Source: Gambelia wislizenii (lineage: Eukaryota > Chordata > Lepidosauria > Squamata > Crotaphytidae). From it: a stretch of 64,000 nucleotides of DNA. The position numbers and the translations under genes are program-made. Where the stretch lies: positions 63,783,001 to 63,847,000 of the forward strand of contig JAUMIR010000003.1 in assembly GCA_030847615.1 (NCBI GenBank), given 5' to 3'. Below the pieces are notes generated by a model. The model had not been told where the DNA came from and searched no databases. It worked only from the letters and a program-made list of their open reading frames with translations. Positions 34,335 to 44,330 of this stretch are shown here, piece by piece. The first letter of the stretch is position 1. Each line of letters starts with the position of its first letter.

Positions 34335-35287
34335 AATTCTGGCTTCAGGCTTGGCTATGGAACAGAGACAGCTTTGGTTGCCTTGGTGGATGATCTACTT
34401 AGGGAACTGGACAGGGGGAGTGTGTCCCTGTTGTTTCTGCGGGACCTCTCAGCAGCTTTAGATACCATCAACCATAGTATCCTTCTGGGCTGCCTTGCTG
34501 GGATGGGACTTGGAAGTATTGTTTAACAGTAGCTCTGTTCCTTCCTGGAGGTGTGAACCCAGAGGTGGTGCTGGGGAACTCCTGTTCGACCCCTTGGCTG
34601 TTGGCCTGGGTGGTCCCTCAGGGCTCAGTGCTGTTTCAACATATACATGAAACCTCTGGGAGAGGTCATCAGAGTTTCGGACTGTGGTGCCATAAATATG
34701 CAGATGACACCCAACTCTACTACTCCTTTCCACTCCATTCCAAGGAGGCTGTCCTAGTCCTAAACCAGTGTCTGTCATCAGTAATGGACTGGATGAAGGC
34801 AAACAAATTGAAACTTAATACATACAAGACAGAGGTGCTCTTGGTCAGTCAGAAGGCAGATCAGGGAATAGGGACTCAACCTGTGTTAGATGGGGTTACA
34901 CTTCCCCTGAAGACACAGGTATGCAGTTTGGGGGGTACTCCTGGACTCAGAGCTCAGCCTGGATGCCCAGGTCTCTGTGGTGGCCAGAAGTGCTTTTGCA
35001 CACTTAAAGCTTGTGCGCCAACTGCACCCATTCCTTGACATGCCTGACTTGGCCACAATGGTGCATGCCTTAGTTACATCCCACTTGGACTACTGTAACA
35101 TACTCTACATGGGGCTGCCTCTGAAGAGTGTTCAGAAACTTCGCTTGATAAAAAGAGCTGCAGCCAGACTGTTAACTGGGGTGGGTTACAGAGATCATAC
35201 TATGCCCCTGTTTAAACAGCTCCACTGGCTGCCAGTCTGTTTCTGGGCGCAATTCAAAGTGCTGGTTATGACCTATGTATCCTTTCA
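34335..35287 (+). pseudogene. L2-like LINE reverse-transcriptase remnant
   Basis: Decayed RT of the same type as those at 46 and 57 kb. Readable in pieces: TETALVALVDDLLRELDRGS, a palm motif changed to DLSAALDTINHSILL, NIYMKPLGEVI, and then the C-terminal region MVHALVTSHLDYCNILYMGL and LHWLPVCFWAQFKVLVMTY. It has stops and frameshifts, lacks both the endonuclease and the 3' end, and ends abruptly at 35287. Confidence 0.85.
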
Positions 35288-36184
35288 AGCCTCTTTCCAG
35301 CCAGCTTCTGGGGCTTCGAAAAGGAAGGGGATATTCCCCCCTCCCCTTCTCAAGCCTCTCTCCTTCTCTTTCCCCTCCAGATGCCCACCCCCCGTGCCAG
35401 AATCAGTGAAGGGAGGAAGGTTTCTCCCATCCAGTGGTTTTTCCAGGCTGCTTATGAGGCACCTCCTTCCATGATGGAATGAGTTGCTTTGCAACATTGC
35501 AGATAAGCAATGCGGGGGGAGGACTTTATCACTTCAGCTCAGCTTCCGCTGGGATGGGTGGTACTAACCTAAGTAAATCACTCATAGCCATCATCTCCCA
35601 TGCAAAGCTTATGGGGGCTGCTGGGGCCAAACACCATTAAGATAAGTCTTGGCTGCAGCAAAATACCATTACTGTGAGGTACTCCATTCCTCCCCCTGAT
35701 ATAGACGGCGCTCCTGGTCTCACATTTGGCTGCAAGTACAGAGGTCAGGGCTAGTGGATGTACAGAAATTGAGTTAGGGCTAGCTAATGTGATCCCACTC
35801 TCCTTGTTTAGTCTAAGCATGGAAAGATAAGAAGAGCACTAGTGTATTTAGATTTAGGCTATGGCAATAAATGGGTTCAAATACCCAACAACCTTGGATC
35901 TTGCAGGATCACTTTGGGATGGGCATTGACTTTCAGCCAGGATTGAACCAAGACATTGTCCTCTAAGTTGAAGGACGATGTTGTTTCCTCTTTTATTCTA
36001 CACCCAAAAGCTGAGTGGATTATTAAGTGGTCCTTCAACATTGGCAACAAAACAGCTTCCTTCACTGGACCTTCAAGCAGCAGGCTAGCTGAGGAGCCAT
36101 GGAAGAGGCCATGTGGCTCCAAGCAAAGACCTCCAAAACCTCATTTGCCATTATGTGCCCCTCAATATCTGCTGCCTGAGGTGA
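35288..36184. other. No gene recognised
   Basis: Begins with pyrimidine-rich DNA of uncertain nature where the LINE stops. GGACTTTATCAC at about 35520 looks like one end of a T-family element, but I found no partner end. The rest appears unique. Confidence 0.4.
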
Positions 36185-36325
36185 ATGATTCACTCTGCCT
36201 TATGACGGGGACCATTCCTACTCAGCCTAGTTTACTTCTCAGGATTGTTGTGAGGACAAAGGAAAGAAAATAATCCTGAGATCACTAGAGGGAGGGTGGG
36301 ATGAAAATATAATCAACTAACAGCA
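36185..36325 (+). mobile_element. SINE family S3 fragment (3' part)
   Basis: CTCAGGATTGTTGTGAGGAC and GGAGGGTGGGATGAAAATATAA match the 3' body of the SINE at 42746. The tRNA head is missing or unrecognisable. Confidence 0.6.
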
Positions 36326-37844
36326 GGAATTAATAACTGAGCTGACAAGAAAATTTTACAATGAGCTGGAAGGTTTTCAGCCTCAGATCTGCCAAGTGTC
36401 TATTTTAAAATTCAGAAGTCCAAGGGCTGTTTATATCTTACTAGCATGCCCTGCTACTCCCTCCCTATAATATCTCGTACTTGGAAATATTGGACACTTT
36501 GAACAGGTCTAGTAGACTGGGATGAGCCCAAATGAGGTCAGATGGAGGTCACAAGGACATGAGAAGATGTCTTAGAAATATTTTAGTAAGGACACCCAAG
36601 CTAAGATTAAGCAGTCGCATCTGGTAAACAAAACCATTAAGGAGGTATGTACTAATTCCTTCTTGGGCTCCTCAACAGTGAGTCATGCATCCTAAACAAT
36701 CAAGTGTCCTACTCAACCCATATCCCCAGGAAATATCCCTTGGAATCCCTTCTTGTCCTACAATGAGAGGTTGTCATAAACCCATCAATTCCTATCTCCC
36801 AGCTGTTAAAAACCATCAGCCAAGTTTCAGTTTCCTTTGTTTACACAGTGGGAAACCCATCTAAGCTTTGTTCTAAGCCAAAGTACCCACTTCAGGATAT
36901 TAAGGGTATAAATATTAGCCCCAAACAATAGCAAAGTGTGCCACTGTGGACAAGACCCAGCCACTTCCTTTGTCAGTGCACCCTCGGATCAGAACCTCCA
37001 GTGCCACCCTCAAGTTTTGGTCTGAGTACTTCGCTACTTTTCAAGACTAGTAACTTTCACCCTATTTCCTGAATCTATTCCTCTATCCAACCTTTCTGCC
37101 TTATCTCTTTCATAGCCTTGTGTGGTTCTTATGAGCATGTGTTGTGTGTGTGAATGCTTTTTGTGCTGTTTCCAACAAAAACATTTTATTTCACTTTAAC
37201 CTGGAGTTCCTTGCTGTTAGTACTGATATCTATAGGTGAAAAGATGCTGAAGTTACCTGCCTCTTCCAACATTCCATTTGCTAATAATAATTCCCCCAAA
37301 TATTAAAATGGTTTTGGCATCACAAGTGGGGTTCTAAAGCACCCCCACCTCTTTGAATAACAATCTCTTGCATTCCACTTTCAAATGAGAACACTTTGCT
37401 TCACACTTCAAGTGGGAATTTGGGCTTATTCCAGCCTAATCTCAGCCCTGTTAATAGAACTTTTAATCAACCCAGTGATGATGCCAGGCTGAGGGGCTAC
37501 CCTCAGAGCTCTTGCTCCTCATTCCCACTCCTTGAACTTCCTCATTATGAGCACCCCCTGAGGTTTGTTTATTCATCTATAAATGGCTTGACTTCCTCGT
37601 TCCAAATTCTCACTTGCTTTATGAAAATTAGCTTTCAAGCACCCTGTCATCATGATGAAAGGACCCTTTGTGGATCTGAAATGTGCTCTGTTGGTCAAAT
37701 AGCCCTTCACTGCATTTATGTGAACCAGCTCCTGCTCACAAGAAAAACTGCATCAGCTCTATGAAGCGAGCTAAGAAGCCTTTTATTCTTTAACACTGCA
37801 AATTCCTATTCAAGTTTTTTCTCTTCTACTGATCTTTTCCTTTC
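36326..37844. other. No recognised feature
   Basis: Long apparently unique stretch. A 122-codon frame at 37396-37764 has no domain or homology that I recognise and is not called. Confidence 0.5.
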
Positions 37845-37849
37845 CATAC

Positions 37850-38030
37850 TTGTTCAAGTTGTTTCCAACTTACAGCAACTCTAAGTTGGCCCTATTGGCA
37901 AGATTTGTTCAGAGAGGGTTTGCCATTATCTTCTGTTGAGGCTGTGGGTTTCCAGGGCTGAGTGGGGATTTGAACCTTGGTCTTCCAGAGTCCTAGTCCA
38001 GCAGACAAACCACTATACCCTGACAGCTCT
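37850..38030 (-). mobile_element. tRNA-derived SINE S1, minus
   Basis: In complement: GGATTTGAACCTTGGTCTTC (B box region), AGAGAGGGTTTGCCATTATC (body) and CAAGTTGTTTCCAACTTA (3' part). Diverged. Confidence 0.78.
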
Positions 38031-38219
38031 CATTGATTTCATACAGCATCTGTGGGAAATGACATAGAGTTATCATTGTTTTGCTTTTAATAAGTGTTGG
38101 ATAAGCTGAAATTCTAATCAGATACAACTTTCCGTGTTTGCATATCTACATGACAGAAAATTACATAGGCTAATACTGAAGCTGTTTCAGGGAAAGTAGT
38201 GTGAATTGTAGTTGAGAAA

Positions 38220-38605
38220 GGGCTCGTCCAGACAATGAAAATACTCCGCATAGAATTCACAGAGAATATGATGTGTCCAAACATGATCCGAATGAGATTC
38301 ACGGTATTTGGAAGGAAGTGGGTTAAAAATGCCATAAACTGTGCAGTAAAAGGATTTGCTGTTTCCTGCCAAAGTTTCCTGGAAAATGCATGTAAATGCA
38401 CATTTTTGCATGTGGGGCCATCCAAATTTGCATCGCTGCGCATTTTCGCTCTATTGTGCTTTATCAGAGCATGTGGCCGCTCCATTTGAATAGATGCATA
38501 ATGGATGCAAGTAGGAGAGGGGGAAAGATGTAGACAAAACGGCATTGCTGCAAATGGGGAAAATGTGCACCCACTCACAGTATATCATCACATCTAGATG
38601 AACCC
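38220..38605. mobile_element. Candidate TIR element U2
   Basis: GGGCTCGTCCAGACAATG and CATCTAGATGAACCC are inverted in type (GGGYTCRTCYAGA). Internal halves are also partly complementary, for example GCATGTAAATGCACATTTTTGC. No exact duplication at the edges. Confidence 0.5.
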
Positions 38606-38624
38606 AGAGTGAGACCAGCTGATT

Positions 38625-38960
38625 CCTCAGTCACTGGCTACCAGTTTGTTTCTGGACTCAGTTTAAAGTATTAGTCTTAACCTAAATCTAGCTCTTAAAG
38701 TCCTTAATAGCTTGGGACAAGGTTATCTAAAGGAATGCCTTCACTTTTGCCATCTGTAGGATATGCTGTGGTTTATCTTGGGGATTCTTTTTGAGTTCTT
38801 ACCATTAAGATCAGTGAGGGTGGTATACATAAAAGAAAGGGTCTTCTCAGGAACAGCCCCAGATTTGCAGAACTTCCTTCCAGTAGATGTATTCCTTGCA
38901 TTTTCTATGCTGATATTGAAGATGTTCCTTTTTCCTGTTCGCAGCTCTTTTTGATTGATA
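38625..38960 (+). mobile_element. Degraded L2-like LINE 3' region
   Basis: Codons resembling HWLPVCFWTQFKVLVLT at 38630-38680 and GTAPDLQNFLPVDV at 38850-38890 match the C-terminal part of L2-like ORFs here, with many disruptions. It is old. Confidence 0.6.
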
Positions 38961-39314
38961 TTATTACCTTACGTTTTCATATAAGCTTCACAAAATATTC
39001 TAAAAACGTGTGTTGATGGGGGTCACTTTTCAGTTGTACCTTGAATGCATCCACACCATGCAGTTACAGCAGTTTGACAACACTGTAACTGTTGCTGTAG
39101 GCATCATCCTACTGGTTATCGGGATTTTTAGTTTGGTGAGGTTCTTTGACTTCTTTGCTAGAGAGCTGTCACACTGTACTTTAAAAAAGTCCATGACTAG
39201 TCTCTAGGAGAGAAGTGAAAGAACTTCAGCAAACTATAAATCCCAAAATTCCATAGGATGGAGCCTTGGCAGTCAATGTGCTATAGTTATATACTGTGGA
39301 TGTACTTCATGATG
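38961..39314. other. Mostly unique; one MITE fragment
   Basis: A fragment near 39225-39290 (ACTATAAATCCCAAAATTCC, GTCAATGTGCTATAG) is half of the hAT-type MITE seen whole at 62213. Nothing else recognised. Confidence 0.4.
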
Positions 39315-39830
39315 ATGATGATAATGATGATTTTATTCATTTATATCCCATCTTTCATAGAATCATAGAATTGTAGAGTTGGAAGAGACCACGAGGGCCA
39401 TCCAGTCCAACCCCCTGCCACACAGGAAATCACGATCAAAGCATCCCTGACAGATGGCCTTCCAGCCTCTGTTTAAAGACCTCCAAGGAAGGAGACTCAA
39501 GGCATCTAACAACCTGTTTAAAACCATACAAGCTAAAAACCAGTACAAAGCTAAAATCACAATATAAATATAAAATGTTAAAAAGAATTAAGCAATTTAC
39601 AAGTTAAAACATTACAGTAAAAATTAAAATGCCTTAAAAACCCTTAACAATATCTAAAGCTGCACCACACAGCCTCACTAGCCTAGCCCTTGTTAGTTTA
39701 TAAGAACCTGGTGGCATAAAAATGTCTTAACGTTGAGGAAGGAGAGCAAAGATGGGGCCATCCTGGCCTTTCTGAAGAGGGAGTTCCAAATGTACTATGG
39801 CTGTACCTTCTTTTGTATGTAATTTTGTGA
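39315..39830 (-). mobile_element. Degraded LINE 3' region, split by CR1
   Basis: TTTTATTCATTTATATCCC at the left and GGAGACTCAAGGCATCTAAC beyond the CR1 piece form the common reptile LINE tail in complement. Further right, a GGCATAAAAATGTCTTAACG and GGAGGGAGTTCCAAA-like stretch belongs to the same kind of element (also near 61180). Family name uncertain. Confidence 0.5.
39357..39495 (-). mobile_element. CR1 3' fragment, minus
   Basis: CATAGAATCATAGAATTG at the left is the CR1 tail in complement, followed by CCAACCCCCTGCC and CCTCTGTTTAAAGACCTCC. It lies inside another LINE tail. Confidence 0.88.
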
Positions 39831-39861
39831 GGAGGTAGCCATTAAAGGTGGCTTCAAAATC

Positions 39862-39988
39862 ATAGAATCATAGCGTTAGAATCATAGAGTTACAAGGTCC
39901 ATCCAATCCAACCCCCTGCCATGCAGGAATATACATTCAAAGTACGCCTGATAAATGGCCACCCAATCTCTGTTTTAAAACTTCAGAT
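39862..39988 (-). mobile_element. CR1 3' fragment, minus
   Basis: ATCATAGAATCATAGCG tail in complement, then CCAATCCAACCCCCTGCC and CCACCCAATCTCTGTTTT. 5'-truncated to about 125 bp. Confidence 0.82.
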
Positions 39989-39989
39989 C

Positions 39990-41279
39990 AAGAAAAGTAT
40001 CTTGCCCTATTCAACTTGACAACTCTGTGAGATAAGTCAGTACTATTATTTCTATTAAATAAATCAAATTCTTATTAAAGCAGAGAAAAAAAAATACTTG
40101 TCCCATGTCATTAAATAAGATTTGAACTTCACCCTCTCCTTGGATCCACACAGTTCTTTAACTCTTGAGATGACACCTATATCTAGCCAATGAGGGTCTT
40201 CTTGCTAGAGCCTCCAACTACTACCATATTTCTTTTTTCAACTACAAGTGAAGTGCTTCTTCCTCCTGCTGTTTATGTGAATAAATTTGCCTTGAAGTCA
40301 TTTTTATTTATTAGTATGTCTATGTGTGCCATACCTACCTACACATCTCCCCTAGAACTTGCAAAGCTCACATTTTGGATCTCCCACAATCTCCCAGTCA
40401 GCATGGGAGTGCTGGCCAGGGGGTTCTAGAAGTTGTAGTCCAAAAAGTAACTTTTCTAAGTTTTAATCCCCCCCCCCAACTTCCCAAGCTATGGCAGGCA
40501 ACTTTTTGGTCATATCTTCTAAAGATTTCTTGAGAAGTGATGCTCAAATACTTCTTTAGTGTCATTTTAGGCTTCTGTCTGCATCTCTTTCTCTTTCTTC
40601 CAATAACCCAGTAACTAGATCCTTAGCCAGATTTCAGTTAGAAATCCCATGCTGATAGCTCATCCATATCACATTCCTACTCTCATCCTGCCTACTTTCT
40701 ACTTCACTTGTCATGTTATCACAGAACTTGGGCATGATGAGTTAATTGATGAATTAATCAACTTGTTAAGTTGTTAATTCAGCATAGTTTCCTAGTGATC
40801 TCTCCTAACTTGTAGATTCCTCATTAATACTGAAATTAAAAATACAATTTAGTGAATTAAGAGTGCTAGGATGAGTACCTCTCAGCCAGTTCTTCTATAA
40901 ACCAATTAGATTCATTTATTGAGTAGATTTCTGCAGGTCATGATCTGTTCATGAACTCCCTTCTATTTGCGATTTGTGAGCTTCGTTACTCATTGAGCTT
41001 CCACCATCTGTTTTATTGCTTATTTTGAAATCTTGGAACTTTTCCAGAACTAGAGCATTCTTTAAAGATAACACCTTTTAGATATGGACTCAAATATGTA
41101 CCACATTCTATAGTTGCTCCATCTAGCCATTTTTTTCTTGTGGTATTTTTCTGGGACCATTTTTACAGCACCCTTAAAATGTCTTTGTGCCTCTCTCATA
41201 CTATTAGCGCATTTGTGTGAATTATTGCAGATTTTGAATGCATAGCAGGAATATATATAACATCAGACAGTGCAAATGA
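39990..41279. other. Mostly unique; one palindromic MITE
   Basis: A MITE-like palindrome sits at about 40380-40470 (CCCACAATCTCCCAGTCAGC to CTAGAAGTTGTAGTCC). The rest shows no recognisable gene or repeat. Confidence 0.45.
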
Positions 41280-41330
41280 ATCATAAACTAAAAGGGCCAT
41301 CTAGTCCGAACCTCTGCCGTGCAGAATGAA
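41280..41330 (-). mobile_element. Very short CR1 fragment
   Basis: AATCATAAACTAAAAGGGCC and CTAGTCCGAACCTCTGCC look like the CR1 tail in complement. Short and diverged. Confidence 0.45.
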
Positions 41331-41516
41331 AGAAGGATTATCTCAAATGGCTGTGAAGCTTTTGACAAGGGCCATCATATTCCTTGAAAATGTTCTGATA
41401 TGTCTCATATTTTTTTAAAAAAACAATTTCATAAAAGTAACAGCTCCAGTGGAAAAGCTACTCCTTCTGCTGAATTGGCTGTAGGATGAACTGCTTAGTG
41501 GAATGGATCTGTTAGG

Positions 41517-41625
41517 TCTTCTTATTGTCTAAAGGAATGCTTTGATTGTTTATTCCTGCATGGCAGGGGGGTTGGACTAGATGGCCCTTGTGGTCTCTTC
41601 CAACTCTATGATGCTATGGTTCTAT
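41517..41625 (+). mobile_element. CR1 3' fragment, plus
   Basis: GGAATGCTTTGATTGTTTAT, GGGTTGGACTAGATGGCCC and an ATGATGCTATGGTTCTAT tail identify CR1. About 105 bp only. Confidence 0.88.
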
Positions 41626-42425
41626 CAAAATGTGTGATCTGGGTAAAGGTTAATACCTAGTGTATAGCAATTCACTCCAAAATGGCTTGGGAAATGAGCC
41701 ATGCAACGGCTAAAATTACAGTTCTGAAAAATGTCACTATCAGTTGAGACCATAGCAGGGCACTTTCAGTGTTCAAATCTACTTTTAACAGGACAGCATT
41801 ACTGTTTCAGTTTGGGATAAGGAAGGAAAGTACTACTGTGCCTTTCAACAGTTATATGATAGCTAGGTCAAGTATTTTCTGGGACAGTGAAGCAGCAGTA
41901 GTGAAATCTTTACCTGTTGGATTTCTGTAAACCATAGCATAGGAGGCCTATCAGAAGAAGTTGGCAATCATGAGTTCTCAGCAGATTAAGCAGCGTTAGG
42001 CAGCCTAGTCTGCAGCTGAGGATGCTGGGAAGAGAAGGTAATGGATATCTTGAGCAGACACAGTCCTCTTTGTTTGCTTTTCTGCTTTGTACATTGAGCA
42101 ATGTTGACATGCAAATATTGATTCAACGGGCAGCAGCACCCCCTCCCCTTTGCTTGCTTCAGTGCATCCCATCACACTAGGGAACAAACAGCAGGTTGCA
42201 GTTTTATGAACTTTATATCTACAGTGTCTGCCAAGAAACGGAGATCTGGACTTGGTGCTGTTTATATTAAAATTAGGTTTGACACCAATCAGTTTTACAG
42301 CCACTCTGCTCAAAATGCCTGAGACACCAGTTACAAGCTACAAATTAAAGTGTGGAAAAAGATGGTGGTTATGGCTGGTGGTCCTTCTTTTGGCTTTTCT
42401 GCACTCTCTGCATAGCTTAGAAATG
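41626..42425. other. No recognised feature
   Basis: Apparently unique DNA, no gene recognised. Confidence 0.5.
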
Positions 42426-42431
42426 TTACTA

Positions 42432-42530
42432 TTTCAGATTATAATTCCCAGAATCCCCAGACCAGCATGACCTGTAGTCATGCCGCTCAGGAGATTCTGG
42501 GAATTGTGGTGCAAAAAAATAGTTTCCCCA
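42432..42530. repeat. Short palindromic MITE-like repeat
   Basis: CAGATTATAATTCCCAGAAT faces GATTCTGGGAATTGTGGTGC around a CAGCATGACC core. Confidence 0.55.
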
Positions 42531-42745
42531 GGCTCTGGTTCTCTCTGCACAGAGCAGAGATTCTGTGCAGATGCTCATCTTATTGACAACCCATTTAAAT
42601 TCAAGAGGTCCCATGCCTTTGGTTTGCCACCCATCATTTGGATGAAGTCTCTCTTGCTTGTCTCTCTTTTCTCAGATGAGCATCCCACAATTCCTCAGTA
42701 GTATTACCCCCCTACTCCCACCCCCAATTTGGGGAAAAGAATGAT

Positions 42746-42972
42746 GAGTCAGTGTGGTAGAGTAGTAAGAGTACTAGATTGAGGTTGGAAGGACGCAAGT
42801 TAATGTCCCCACTGAGCCATGAAACTCACTGTCCGTCACTCTCTCAGCCTAACCCTGCCTCACAGGATTGTTGTAAAAAGGAGGCAGAGCCAGAGGAGGC
42901 ATGTATGCTGCCTGGCACTCATTAGAGGAAAGACAAGATCTAAATGTACTTAATAAATACTTTAAATAATCA
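42746..42972 (+). mobile_element. tRNA-derived SINE family S3
   Basis: Head GTGTGGTAGAGTAGTAAGAG, body CTCAGCCTAACCCTGCCTCA and GGATTGTTGTAAAAAGGAGG, and end AAATACTTTAAATAA. Distinct from S1 in the body. Confidence 0.75.
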
Positions 42973-42984
42973 ACTTGGAGGATT

Positions 42985-43383
42985 TTCCTTTCCTTGTTGT
43001 TAACAGCCATCAAGTCAGCTTCGACTTAGAGTGACCCTATGAATGAGAGATATCCAGTTCACTCTGTTATCAACAGCCCTGCTCAGCTCTTGTAAAGAAG
43101 AGCCCCTTTCTTGGGAACTGGGATGTATATTGAACATTTTCAATTTGTGGACCATTGTTTTGTTTTCCATATTTGTTGGCAAAGTTTAGTTAGAATTTGA
43201 GTAGATTCTATCTCTGTAGCTTGAAACAGCTCTATTGATATGCCATCTGTTCCTGGTGATTGATCTCTCCCAAGAGTTTTGAGTGCAGCTCAGATTGGGG
43301 GTTCATCTTCAAATGGTTGTTCCTTGAATGAATCTGTCATCTTTTTATCTCTCTTTTTTTATATAGTTCTGTAGTTCTTCAGT
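42985..43383 (-). pseudogene. BovB RT N-terminal and C-terminal remnant
   Basis: Minus strand: DKKMTDSFKEQPFEDEPP, then LKTLGRDQSPGTDGISIELF, then WKTKQWSTN*KCSIYIPVPKKG. After that the sequence jumps to a short C-terminal end (LSRAVDNRVNWISLIHRV). The palm domain, including the YADD-type active site, is absent. This is a deletion, since there is no foreign sequence in between. Confidence 0.83.
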
Positions 43384-43932
43384 AAATATACACTGGACTG
43401 ACTATGTGACGAATGTTGCTGGCCTTGAGCAAGCAGGGATCAGCAGCATTGAGGCCATGATATTGAGAACACAGCTGCGCTGGGCAGGGCACATTTCTAG
43501 GATGGAGGACCATCGCCTCCCAAAAATAGTACTCTATGGTGAACTCACCACAGATCAGTGTAAGAGGGGCACTCCAAAAAAGCGATACAAGGATTCCCTG
43601 AAACAACACCTCAGGCTTGGCCAAATTGATCACTAACAATGGTCCACCCTGGCTTCACATCAGGAGGCATGGAGATGCACTGTCCACAATGCTGCAGCTT
43701 TATTTGAGAACTCATGCCGAACAAATCTTGAAGAGAAACGACAACGCAGAAAGAATCACAGCCTGGAAACATCACCCAAGGAGACCCTCTCCTGTGCTTT
43801 CTGCAACCGGACTTGTTTATCTTGGATTGGCCTTTTCAGTCATCAGTGTGCTTGCAGAAAGCGTGGGATGAGTACTTACTGAATCTTCATTTGCGAAGAA
43901 AAGCCAAAGAGAGAGAGAGAGGGAGAGAGAGA
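43384..43932 (+). mobile_element. (GA)n-tailed LINE family Z, copy Z3
   Basis: Flanked by a perfect 13-bp duplication GTAGTTCTTCAGT (43371-43383 and 43933-43945). It starts within the ORF at NIHWTDYVTNVAGLEQAG and runs through RMEDHRLPKIVLYGELTT, the zinc-finger end and the 3' hairpin (43885-43898, CTTCA-TTTG-CGAAG) to a GAGA-rich tail. This copy fixes the 3' end and tail of the family. Confidence 0.93.
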
Positions 43933-44330
43933 GTAGTTCTTCAGTGTATTGTTTCCATTTATTTATTTATTTTAATTTGTACTTGGTCATATGGTGTGTT
44001 CCCCCTCCTGGTTGTACAGCATAGCATTCACTCTTGGTTTAAATGTCTCGGATCTTGTGGAAGAGGTCTCTTCTACTTTTTTTGTTGTCATCTTTTATTT
44101 CTCTGTATTGGTTATTATATAATAGTTCTCTTTGTCCCTGTGCATAAGTTGCTGAACAGTTGTGTTCAGCATTTTGACTGTATTTCTGTCACCTTTTACT
44201 TTTGCTTCTTGTCTGACTGCTTGAAGAGTGTCATTTGGTATCCAATGAAGCTTTTCTTTCTTTTTGGCTGCAGATAGTATCATTTTGCATTCTTTCCTCA
44301 CAATGTCCCTGGCTTTGGTCCAGTGTTCTT
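43933..44330 (-). pseudogene. BovB endonuclease-RT linker remnant
   Basis: Continues from the piece at 47583: EEHWTKARDIVRKECKM at the right edge, then RRDLFHKIRDI-like and KQYTEELL-like codons. The match in family order to LIDQ at 47583-47600 shows that 44331-47582 is an insertion. Confidence 0.82.

Noticed and set aside
35520..35540. An eighth T-family element
   Set aside because: One GGACTTTATCAC end is present but no matching second end was found within several kilobases.
38114..38578. 154-codon minus-strand frame as an exon
   Set aside because: It lies over candidate TIR element U2. No splice-site pair or family motif was found.
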